NCBI GenBank assembly: GCA_020441605.1
Contig: JAGRLX010000075.1
Span: 1 to 19,001 of the forward strand
Reading direction: 5' to 3'
DNA: 19,001 nt
Source of the DNA: Alphaproteobacteria bacterium
GTDB taxonomy: Bacteria > Pseudomonadota > Alphaproteobacteria > Rhizobiales > Aestuariivirgaceae
In this document: positions 13,179 through 19,001 of the stretch, one piece after another
How the letters are laid out: every line of letters starts with the position of its first letter
Numbering within the stretch: position 1 is the first letter of the stretch
Program-made: the position numbers and the translations under genes
The notes under the pieces: generated by a model
What the model saw: only the letters and a program-made list of their open reading frames with translations
Told to the model about the DNA's origin: nothing
The model's database searches: none

Positions 13179-14090
13179 GTGCGGACCTGGTTCAATCGCA
13201 CCGGCTGGCGCAGCGCCATCATCACCGCGCCCTATGCCTGGCTCGTCGCCTTCTTTCTCGTTCCCTTCCTGATCGTCATCGCCATGAGCCTGGCGATCCG
13301 CACCTCGACTGCGCCGCCCTTCGGCTATCATGATGCCTTCCCCTTCATCGACCTTAAGAATTTCGCCCGGCTGTTCCACGATACACTCTATATCCGCGGC
13401 TTTGCCACATCGGTGGTGAATGCCTTCGTGGCCACGCTGCTGTGTTTGCTATTGGGCTATCCCATGGCGCTCGGCATCACCCGGGTGTCGAAGAGTTGGC
13501 GCAATATCCTGCTGATGCTGGTGATCCTGCCGTTCTGGACGTCGTTCCTGCTCCGCGTCTATGCCTGGATCGGCATGATGGGATCGAACAGCTGGTTCAA
13601 CAAGGCGCTGACCGCTGTCTACAACGCCGTGGTGCCCGCCGACTGGGCCATTCGGTCGATCCCGATGATGAACAGCAATTTCGCCGTCGTGCTGGTCATG
13701 GTCTATTCCTACCTGCCCTTCATGATCCTGCCGCTCTACGCCAATCTCGAAAAACTGGACCTGACCTTGAACGAGGCGGCCATGGATCTGGGTTCGAGGC
13801 CCTGGCAGGTGTTCAGGGATGTCACCCTGCCGCTGTCGGTGCCGGGCATCATTGCCGGCGGCCTGCTCGTCTTCATCCCGGCCTCCGGCGAACTCATCAT
13901 TCCGAGCCTGGTGGGCAGCGCGGCGAGCCCGATGATCGGCCGGGTCATCAGCGACGAATTCAACTCGGCGCGCGACTGGCCCATGGCGTCGGCCGTGGCT
14001 GTGGCGCTCCTTCTGCTGCTGGTCGTCCCGATGATGGTCTATCAGTATTTCGAGGGCCGCGCCCAAGCGGGAGCGGAGAGCGGCTCATGA
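13179..14090 (+). CDS. ABC transporter permease, PotH/PotB-like
   Basis: This is the first inner-membrane channel subunit of the polyamine-type importer, 303 residues. The N-terminal hydrophobic segment (about 17-37, APYAWLVAFFLVPFLIVIAM) is followed by five further predicted membrane spans, the usual BPD_transp_1 fold. The cytoplasmic EAA loop, which docks on the ATPase, reads NEAAMDLGSRPWQVFRDVTL (about residues 198-217). The start is GTG 13179; GGAG at 13168-13171, overlapping the ATPase stop codon, lies 7 nt upstream, and no other in-frame start precedes the first membrane span. The gap from the ATPase stop is 4 bp and the 3' end overlaps the next permease by 4 bp (ATGA), indicating one transcript. 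The length is close to PotH (317). The sequence appears intact. Confidence 0.93.
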   Translation: MRTWFNRTGWRSAIITAPYAWLVAFFLVPFLIVIAMSLAIRTSTAPPFGYHDAFPFIDLKNFARLFHDTLYIRGFATSVVNAFVATLLCLLLGYPMALGITRVSKSWRNILLMLVILPFWTSFLLRVYAWIGMMGSNSWFNKALTAVYNAVVPADWAIRSIPMMNSNFAVVLVMVYSYLPFMILPLYANLEKLDLTLNEAAMDLGSRPWQVFRDVTLPLSVPGIIAGGLLVFIPASGELIIPSLVGSAASPMIGRVISDEFNSARDWPMASAVAVALLLLLVVPMMVYQYFEGRAQAGAESGS

Positions 14091-14926
14091 ACCGCCGTCC
14101 GGTCTTTCTCATATCCTGCCTGTGTTTCGGCTTTGCCTTCTTCTACGTGCCGATCCTGTCGATGATCGTCTTCTCCTTCAACCGCTCGCGGCTGGCCACC
14201 GTCTGGGGTGGCTTTTCCACCCAGTGGTATGGCAAGCTCCTGAGCAATGATCAGGTCATCAAGGCAGCGCTCCTGTCCCTCAAGATCGCGTTGGTGAGTG
14301 CCACCCTGGCAACCATCCTCGGCACCATGGCGGGCCTGGCGCTGGCTCGTTTCAGGACATTCCGCACACGGACGTTGTTTTCGGGTCTGGTCACGGCCCC
14401 ACTGATCATGCCGGAGGTGATCACCGGCATCTCGTCGCTCATGGCCTTTATCCTGATGGCCGAATATATTGGTTGGCCCGGCCAGCGTGGCTTCACCACC
14501 ATCACCATAGCCCACATCACTTTCTCCATGACCTATGTGACAGTGATCATCCAGTCGCGGCTCTCGGCTATGGACCGCTCGATCGAGGAGGCCGCCATGG
14601 ATCTGGGGTCGAGGCCCTGGCAGGTGCTGAAGGATATCACCCTGCCGGTCATCTCGCCCGCCATCGTGTCTGGTTGGCTCCTGGCCTTCACCATCTCGCT
14701 CGACGATGTGGTGATCACCGCCTTCACGTCGGGTCCCGGTTCGACCACCTTGCCGCTGCTGGTCTGGAGCAAGGTGAAGCTCGGCGTGACGCCCGACATC
14801 AATGCCCTGGCCACGCTCATCATCGTCATCGTCGGCACCGGTGTCGCGGTCGCGGGCTATCTCATGCACCGGGCGGAAAGGAAGAGGGAGCGCGATATCC
14901 AGATGGCAATCGCGGCCAACCAATGA
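14087..14926 (+). CDS. ABC transporter permease, PotI/PotC-like
   Basis: This is the second channel subunit, 279 residues, which would heterodimerise with the preceding permease. It has about six membrane spans, starting with FLISCLCFGFAFFYVPILSM, and the EAA loop EEAAMDLGSRPWQVLKDITL (about residues 167-186). The stretch PLIMPEVITGISSLM and the C-terminal ISLDDVVITAFTSGPGSTTL are PotC/PotI hallmarks. The start is ATG 14087 inside an ATGA overlap with the upstream stop, so it is translationally coupled. The 3' end likewise overlaps the small downstream gene by 4 bp. The EAA-loop DNA is nearly identical to that of the partner gene (37 of 39 nt, 13773-13811 versus 14588-14626), which reflects paralogy of the two subunits. 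Confidence 0.94.
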   Translation: MNRRPVFLISCLCFGFAFFYVPILSMIVFSFNRSRLATVWGGFSTQWYGKLLSNDQVIKAALLSLKIALVSATLATILGTMAGLALARFRTFRTRTLFSGLVTAPLIMPEVITGISSLMAFILMAEYIGWPGQRGFTTITIAHITFSMTYVTVIIQSRLSAMDRSIEEAAMDLGSRPWQVLKDITLPVISPAIVSGWLLAFTISLDDVVITAFTSGPGSTTLPLLVWSKVKLGVTPDINALATLIIVIVGTGVAVAGYLMHRAERKRERDIQMAIAANQ

Positions 14927-15165
14927 TCCGGATCGAAACCGCAGAGGACGCCAGGCAGTTCGCCGATCTGACCGGCAAGTCATCGGCCGAAGGTGCGGCC
15001 CTCGCCCGCTATGCGGCTGCCATGTATTTCCATGGCCGCGGCATGCTGTTGCCCGAGATCCTCGAAGTTTACCGAACCTGCGCGCCGCTGGATGGCGAAG
15101 ACCCTCTTGCCTTGCTGGAACAGCGCGGGCTCATCCGCAATATCATGACCAAGAGACCAGACTGA
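14923..15165 (+). CDS. Small conserved-looking protein of unknown function in the transporter operon (80 aa)
   Basis: I do not recognise this family. The frame starts at ATG 14923 within an ATGA overlap with the permease stop and ends TGA 15163-15165, giving 80 residues. Tight coupling to both neighbours and codon use like the flanking genes argue that it is real. The predicted protein is soluble and mostly helical, with an acidic N-terminus (IETAEDARQFADL), a central AALARYAAAMYFHGRG helix and a C-terminal LLEQRGLIRNIMTKR. It has no signal peptide, Cys or metal motif. It could be a small partner or regulator of the oxygenase or transporter, but nothing in the sequence shows which. Confidence 0.7.
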   Translation: MIRIETAEDARQFADLTGKSSAEGAALARYAAAMYFHGRGMLLPEILEVYRTCAPLDGEDPLALLEQRGLIRNIMTKRPD

Positions 15166-15180
15166 GCAGGGAGACTGAAC

Positions 15181-15543
15181 TTGCGACCCGTGAAATCCGA
15201 AGACCGCCGCATCGTCAATATCCATGAGGGCGACTACAAGCCCTTCGTCTATCCCGATGACGAGGCCCTGGGCGACAGCGTGCTTCAACTCGACGACAGC
15301 CAGCCCCTGGGCGTTGGCTTCCATGTCTACCGCATGCCGCCCGGCATGACCACGCGGCCCCACCGGCACAATGGCCATGAGCAGTTCCTCATCCTGGAAG
15401 GCGAGCTGATCGAGAATGACGGCACGGTGTTCCGCAAGGGCGATCTCGTCTGGCTTCGAGATGGCACCGAGCATTGCTCCTACACGCCCGGCGGATGCCT
15501 GCTGGCCGTGCACATCGCCGGGCCCGAGTTCCCGGCCGAATAG
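15181..15543 (+). CDS. Small single-domain cupin protein
   Basis: This is a metal-binding beta-barrel of the cupin fold, 120 residues. Motif 1 is PHRHNGHEQFLILEGELIEN, supplying His61, His63 and Glu67 (His66 is an extra His), and motif 2 is LVWLRDGTEHCSY with His98. The usual 3-His-1-Glu metal site is therefore complete. Such small cupins include dioxygenases, isomerases and sugar- or amino-acid-binding sensors, so the reaction is open. The start is TTG 15181, supported by AGGGAG at 15168-15173 with a 7-nt spacer and by the 15-bp gap from the upstream gene; no ATG lies near. It is the last gene of the Rieske/ABC cluster and stops 7 bp from the convergent ptsH stop, without a visible terminator hairpin between them. 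Confidence 0.85.
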   Translation: MRPVKSEDRRIVNIHEGDYKPFVYPDDEALGDSVLQLDDSQPLGVGFHVYRMPPGMTTRPHRHNGHEQFLILEGELIENDGTVFRKGDLVWLRDGTEHCSYTPGGCLLAVHIAGPEFPAE

Positions 15544-15550
15544 TCCGGCT

Positions 15551-15823
15551 CTATTCCTCGTCGAAACGCGAGGCGACCAGCGTCTCGAGTGCCGCAATGG
15601 CGGCTTCGGCCTGCGGGCCCGAAGCCTCGACGGTAATGGTGGTTCCCATGGCTGCCGCCAGCATCATCAACCCCATGATGGAGGTGGCTGGCACCGTCTG
15701 ACCCTCGCGGCTGACCGTGATATCGGCATCGAAACCTTCGGCGCACTTGACGAACTTGGCCGAGGCCCTCGCATGAAGGCCGCGCTGGTTGACGATGGAC
15801 AAGGTTCTGACGAGCGCCGGCAC
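15551..15823 (-). CDS. ptsH: HPr-like phosphocarrier protein of the regulatory PTS
   Basis: This small cytoplasmic phosphocarrier of 90 residues accepts phosphate from enzyme I on a histidine and passes it to EIIA. The active-site stretch NQRGLHARASAKFVK contains His17. The regulatory serine region TSIMGLMMLAAAMG carries Ser48, the site HprK would phosphorylate. The start is GTG 15823-15821, chosen because GGAG lies 6 nt upstream and the product then begins as HPr proteins do. The larger open frame upstream is the EIIA gene region read in another frame. There is 1 bp between the EIIA stop and this start, so the two are co-translated. Together with hprK and EIIA it forms the sugar-transport-independent PTS of Alphaproteobacteria, in which phosphorylation state signals nitrogen/carbon status, including to ChvG-ChvI. 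Confidence 0.95.
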   Translation of the reverse strand: MPALVRTLSIVNQRGLHARASAKFVKCAEGFDADITVSREGQTVPATSIMGLMMLAAAMGTTITVEASGPQAEAAIAALETLVASRFDEE

Positions 15824-15824
15824 G

Positions 15825-16223
15825 TCACTCTCCCAGGACCTGGCTGGCGATATTGATATACTTGCGTCCGGCGTCCTGGGCGGCCGAGGCGGCCTTGTCG
15901 AGTTCCGACTCCTTGCGCACCCGGGCAAGTTTCACCAACATGGGCAGGTTCATGCCCGCCACCACTTCCACCTTGCCGATCTCCATCAGCGAAATGGCCA
16001 AGTTTGACGGCGTGCCGCCGAACATGTCGGTGAGGATGATGACCCCGGCGCCCCGGTCGGCGCGGGTTACGGCGGCTGCAATATCGGCGCGCCGCACCTC
16101 CATCTTGTCATCGGCGCCGATCGCAATGGTTTCGATGCCGGTTTGCGGCCCGACGATATGCTCAAGCGCGGAAAGAAACTCTTCGGCCAGACGGCCATGG
16201 GTGACCAGAACAAGACCGATCAT
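15825..16223 (-). CDS. PTS mannose/fructose-family EIIA component (regulatory EIIA-Man)
   Basis: This 132-residue protein has the EIIA-Man fold. The N-terminus MIGLVLVTHGRLAEEF holds the phosphorylated His9, and GVIILTDMFGGTPSNLA (about 60-76) is the second family hallmark. No EIIB, EIIC or EIID genes are nearby, so it is likely a regulatory acceptor of phosphate from HPr rather than part of a sugar transporter, as known for this alphaproteobacterial locus (often named manX or ptsM). The start is ATG 16223-16221, without a strong Shine-Dalgarno. The 79-bp gap to the hprK stop upstream (16224-16302) shows no clear promoter or terminator. It overlaps no neighbour and ends 1 bp before ptsH. Confidence 0.93.
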   Translation of the reverse strand: MIGLVLVTHGRLAEEFLSALEHIVGPQTGIETIAIGADDKMEVRRADIAAAVTRADRGAGVIILTDMFGGTPSNLAISLMEIGKVEVVAGMNLPMLVKLARVRKESELDKAASAAQDAGRKYINIASQVLGE

Positions 16224-16302
16224 ATCTTCGCCGTCACTCCGTTTCCCTCTCTGCAGCGGAGGCGCACAATGCCCGGAACGCGATTGGGTTGCAATACACC
16301 AT

Positions 16303-16767
16303 TCAGACCATGCCCAACCAGTCCGCTGCGGCGCGCAGCCGCGCCGCCGCCGAAGCCATCCTCGGATCGATCATCACCAGCGGCAGCGTCACTCCCAGCA
16401 CATCGAAGCCGCTTTGCGCCGGGTACGGCATGCGTTCGATTGTCGCCGCATCGGCAAGCCGCACGGCAAGGCCCACCACGGCCGATGGCAGGACGGGAAG
16501 TCGCATCAGGCCGAGTCCGCGAATCTCGAGCAGGCCCGCGAGTTGCGGCGGCGCGGAAGCCGTGAGCTGCATGTTGTCCCGTACAACCGTAACCTGGTCG
16601 TCGGCGACAAGTTGTGCATGGCGCAACAGCCCTGAGGTGCCACGGCCCGGCTGATCGATGAGACGCAGGGCCAGATCCGACTTGCCCGCACCCGGCGGCC
16701 CCAGGAGGAGAATGCCATTGCCGCTGAGGGCAACGCAGGTCGCATGAAGCGTTGTCGTGTCAGACAT
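16303..16767 (-). CDS. hprK: Short-form HPr kinase/phosphorylase
   Basis: This ATP-dependent kinase/phosphorylase acts on the regulatory serine of HPr. At 154 residues it consists only of the catalytic domain, the truncated form typical of Alphaproteobacteria; Firmicutes HprK is about 310. The Walker A loop is GPPGAGKSD (23-31), the Mg-binding pair is in LVADDQV (Asp56-Asp57), the family signature EIRGLGLM is near residue 82, and the C-terminal region PLVMIDPRMASAAARLRAA matches the end of the domain. The start is ATG 16767-16765, giving the usual short N-terminus (MSDTTTLHATCVAL). It overlaps the chvG stop by 8 bp, so translation is probably coupled to the sensor kinase. The frame extends further upstream inside chvG, but that part is out-of-frame chvG sequence. 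Confidence 0.94.
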   Translation of the reverse strand: MSDTTTLHATCVALSGNGILLLGPPGAGKSDLALRLIDQPGRGTSGLLRHAQLVADDQVTVVRDNMQLTASAPPQLAGLLEIRGLGLMRLPVLPSAVVGLAVRLADAATIERMPYPAQSGFDVLGVTLPLVMIDPRMASAAARLRAAADWLGMV

Positions 16768-18574
16768 CGGGTGGCGACCAGTCGTCGGCAACGGCTGGAA
16801 TCCGCACGACGAAGCGGGCGCCCAGAACCAGCTTCTCGCCATTGGCATCGGCCTTGCCGTAGCGGTTTTCCGCCCAGATACGGCCCTTGTGGGCTTCGAT
16901 GATCTGCTTCGAGATCGACAGCCCCAATCCGGAATTGGAACCGAAGCTGTTCTCTGGCCGGTCGGTATAAAAGCGCTCGAAGATCCGCTCGAGATTGTCC
17001 GGGCGGATGCCCGGACCATGGTCGTCGACGCGGAATTCGACCTCGGAACCGACCCTCCGTACACGGAGGGTCAGCTTGCTGCCGGGCTTGGTGAACGAAC
17101 GCGCATTGTCGATGAGGTTGCGGGCCACCTGGCCCAGGCGCGAGTCGTGTCCGATGACGACAAACCCTCTGACCGGATCGACTCCACTGGGCAACCTGGC
17201 GATCTCGAGTTTGATTTCCGCCTGTTCGGGCTTGCGCATCTCGTTGGAGAGATGGACGATCGCCTCAAGCATCTTCACCACGTCGACGGGCCTCTGTTCG
17301 GCCCGCGCCAGCTCGGCGTCGAGACGCGAGGCATCCGAGATGTCGGTGATCAGCCTGTCGAGGCGCTTCACGTCATGCTTGACGATCTCGATCAATCGCG
17401 CCCTCTGCTCGTCAGTCTTGACCACCGTGAGTGTCTCGACCGCCGACCGCAGCGATGTGAGCGGGTTCTTCAGTTCATGGCTCACGTCGGCGGCAAAGGC
17501 CTCGATGGCTTCAATGCGATTATAGAGGGCGGAGGTCATGTCGCGGATGGCGCCGGACAGATCGCCGATCTCGTCATGGCGCGAGGTGTAGTCGGGGATT
17601 TCGACGCGCGTGTTGATGCCTCTGCGCACCCGTTCGGCGGCGGCGGCAAGCTTGCGTAGCGGTGCGGCGATGGTGCCGGCGAGAAAGACCGAGAGCAGGA
17701 TGGTCACCAGTGCCACCAGCCCGAAGGTCATGAAGACCACGCGCCGTTCGGCGCGCAGCACGTCGTCGATTTCGCCGCCGGTCGTGGACAGCACCAGCGC
17801 GCCGAGAACCGCGCGGTAGCGCTGCACTGGAACCGACACCAGCACGATGATCTGCCGCCGCTCGTTGAGCCGCACGATGCTCACCGAAGCGCCGTTCAGC
17901 GCCGCTGCGACCTCGGGGAATTCCTTGCCGTTGTCGAGGCCATATTCCTGTTGCTGGGGGTAGTCGTAGGAGAAGGCCCAGGTGATGAACTGTTCCCAGG
18001 CCTCGATCAGGAAATTGCCGTCTGGCGCCATCAGCGGCGGCAGGTCACTCTGGATGATGTCGCCGCGGCTGTAGAGGAACCGGCTGTCGACCACCAGGTT
18101 GCCGTCGGAATCGACGATCCGTGCCCTCACCGTCGTGCTGCTCAGCAGGCGGCGGAGGATCGGTCCGGCGGTCTCCGGGTTGATCGGAAAATCGAGGCCC
18201 GACAGGAGATCGGCGTCGGGGCTGATGGCGTCAGGCGTATCGGTCAGCGAGTCTGGATCGATGACGATCGACCCGGTGTCAACGGTTGCCGAGCCGGCGA
18301 TCGCCGCGGCGATGATATGGGCCTGAGTGGTGAGGCTCTGCACCCGCGCATCGATGAGGCCTTGGCGGAACTGGTTGAAGTAGAGAATGCCGGCAACCAG
18401 AACCACCAGTCCGAGGAGGTTGAGAATCACGATGCGGCTGGTGAGGCGCCGCGGCGCAAGCCGCCAGATCAGGCGGCCGGGTCCCTTGGCCATCACCGGG
18501 GCTTCGGCGGACTCCTGTCCTTCCTCGCCGTCGATTCGGGCTTCGGCGTCCGCCGCTTGCACCTTGTCCAGCAT
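16760..18574 (-). CDS. chvG: Two-component sensor histidine kinase ChvG (ExoS)
   Basis: This is the membrane sensor kinase of the ChvG-ChvI system, which responds to acid/envelope stress and host-associated signals in Rhizobiales. The 604-residue protein has an N-terminal cytoplasmic stretch, TM1 at about 48-66, a periplasmic sensor domain (about 70-278), TM2 at about 280-301 and HAMP to about 350. The H-box is FAADVSHELKNPLTSLRSAV with His366, followed by the N-box NLIDNARS, the G1 box VDDHGPGI and the G2 region SGLGLSISKQIIEAHKG. The start ATG 18574 has GGAG only 2 nt away; a later in-frame start at Met28 would remove only the poorly conserved acidic N-terminus, so the exact start is open. 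It lies 21 bp downstream of chvI and overlaps hprK by 8 bp, placing the sensor, response regulator and PTS genes in one transcript. Confidence 0.94.
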   Translation of the reverse strand: MLDKVQAADAEARIDGEEGQESAEAPVMAKGPGRLIWRLAPRRLTSRIVILNLLGLVVLVAGILYFNQFRQGLIDARVQSLTTQAHIIAAAIAGSATVDTGSIVIDPDSLTDTPDAISPDADLLSGLDFPINPETAGPILRRLLSSTTVRARIVDSDGNLVVDSRFLYSRGDIIQSDLPPLMAPDGNFLIEAWEQFITWAFSYDYPQQQEYGLDNGKEFPEVAAALNGASVSIVRLNERRQIIVLVSVPVQRYRAVLGALVLSTTGGEIDDVLRAERRVVFMTFGLVALVTILLSVFLAGTIAAPLRKLAAAAERVRRGINTRVEIPDYTSRHDEIGDLSGAIRDMTSALYNRIEAIEAFAADVSHELKNPLTSLRSAVETLTVVKTDEQRARLIEIVKHDVKRLDRLITDISDASRLDAELARAEQRPVDVVKMLEAIVHLSNEMRKPEQAEIKLEIARLPSGVDPVRGFVVIGHDSRLGQVARNLIDNARSFTKPGSKLTLRVRRVGSEVEFRVDDHGPGIRPDNLERIFERFYTDRPENSFGSNSGLGLSISKQIIEAHKGRIWAENRYGKADANGEKLVLGARFVVRIPAVADDWSPPDV

Positions 18575-18595
18575 TTCTCCGGCCCGGGCTTGGCC

Positions 18596-19001
18596 CTACT
18601 GCTCCTTGAAACGGTATCCGACGCCGTAGAGGGTTTCGATGGCGTCGAAGCTCGTGTCGACCTGATTGAATTTCTTGCGCAGCCGCTTGATGTGGCTGTC
18701 GATAGTCCGGTCGTCGACATAGACCTGGTCGTCATAGGCCGCGTCCATCAGCGCGTCGCGGCTCTTGACGATGCCGGGGCGCTGGGCAAGCGATTGAAGG
18801 ATCAGGAATTCGGTCACGGTCAGGGTCACCGGCTTTCCGTCCCAGGTACAGGAATGACGGTCGGGGTCCATGGCCAGCTTGCCGCGTTCAATGACCTTGG
18901 AGGCCTCCACCGGCGCGGAGCTTCCCTCGCGATTGGGTGCCCGGCGCAGCACGGCCTTCACCCGCTCGACCAGCAGCCGCTGGGAAAAGGGCTTCTTGAT
19001 G
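18596..19001 (-). CDS. chvI: Two-component response regulator ChvI, C-terminal part (5' end beyond window)
   Basis: This is an OmpR/PhoB-type DNA-binding response regulator paired with ChvG. The visible 134 codons contain the end of the receiver domain, with the conserved Lys in [18 protein letters not shown], then a linker, then the winged-helix DNA-binding domain. That domain includes [34 protein letters not shown] (recognition helix) and the terminal hairpin [14 protein letters not shown]. The frame is open to the right edge, so the receiver active-site Asp and the start lie outside. The stop TAG is at 18598-18596. ChvI proteins are about 240 residues, so roughly 105 residues are missing here. 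In relatives chvI is the first gene of this operon. Confidence 0.95.
   Translation of the reverse strand, partial: IKKPFSQRLLVERVKAVLRRAPNREGSSAPVEASKVIERGKLAMDPDRHSCTWDGKPVTLTVTEFLILQSLAQRPGIVKSRDALMDAAYDDQVYVDDRTIDSHIKRLRKKFNQVDTSFDAIETLYGVGYRFKEQ

Noticed and set aside
11909..13225. A 438-codon minus-strand frame spanning the ATPase gene
   Set aside because: Considered because the sense gene carries a stop, but the sense protein is clearly conserved on both sides of the stop and the antisense translation resembles nothing.
13773..14626. A 39-nt near-identical direct repeat (13773-13811 and 14588-14626)
   Set aside because: Both copies encode the EAA loop of the paralogous permeases in the same frame; protein-level conservation explains it without a mobile or recombination element.

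Overview
The window looks like chromosomal DNA of a high-GC alphaproteobacterium, most likely of the order Hyphomicrobiales (Rhizobiales). The main evidence is the right-hand block, read on the minus strand as chvI, chvG, hprK, a mannose-type EIIA gene and ptsH. This is the characteristic alphaproteobacterial two-component/regulatory-PTS locus, with the short HprK lacking the N-terminal domain. I saw no rRNA, tRNA, CRISPR array or insertion sequence.

Layout. (1) 1-2550, minus: a large MscS-type mechanosensitive channel with signal peptide and DUF3772-like N-terminal region, running off the left edge. (2) 2666-8690, plus: a tight carbohydrate operon of phosphoglucomutase, a bifunctional GlgX-MalQ fusion (debranching plus 4-alpha-glucanotransferase) and a NudK-like Nudix hydrolase. 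The fusion has no ATG, GTG or TTG where homology says it should begin; a CTG overlapping the pgm stop codon is the best candidate. (3) 8650-9486, minus: a MaoC/FAS1-like acyl-CoA hydratase, divergent from (4) 9626-15543, plus: a seven-gene cluster of a Rieske oxygenase alpha subunit, a PotF-like binding protein, a PotG/PotA-type ATPase, two PotH/PotI-type permeases, an 80-residue unknown protein and a small cupin. The 139-bp divergent gap holds a TTGAC-N6-GTCAA inverted repeat that could be the operator for both units. (5) 15551-19001, minus: ptsH, EIIA, hprK, chvG and the C-terminal part of chvI.

The most striking single observation is an in-frame amber codon (12494-12496) in the transporter ATPase. 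It replaces the glutamine of the ABC signature (LSGG-stop-RQRVALARAL) while the rest of the frame is intact and well conserved. It is either a very recent loss-of-function mutation or a sequence error.

The most interesting system is the Rieske/ABC/MaoC/cupin cluster. The oxygenase has Glu instead of Asp at the position bridging the Rieske and mononuclear iron sites, as in quaternary-amine oxygenases (CntA/GbcA type). The PotF-like binding protein keeps the aromatic/acidic cage at one end of the ligand but appears to lack one acidic residue of the polyamine site. Together these suggest uptake and oxidation of a cationic nitrogen compound, possibly a betaine or related amine. The substrate is not determined, and no oxygenase reductase is encoded in the window.
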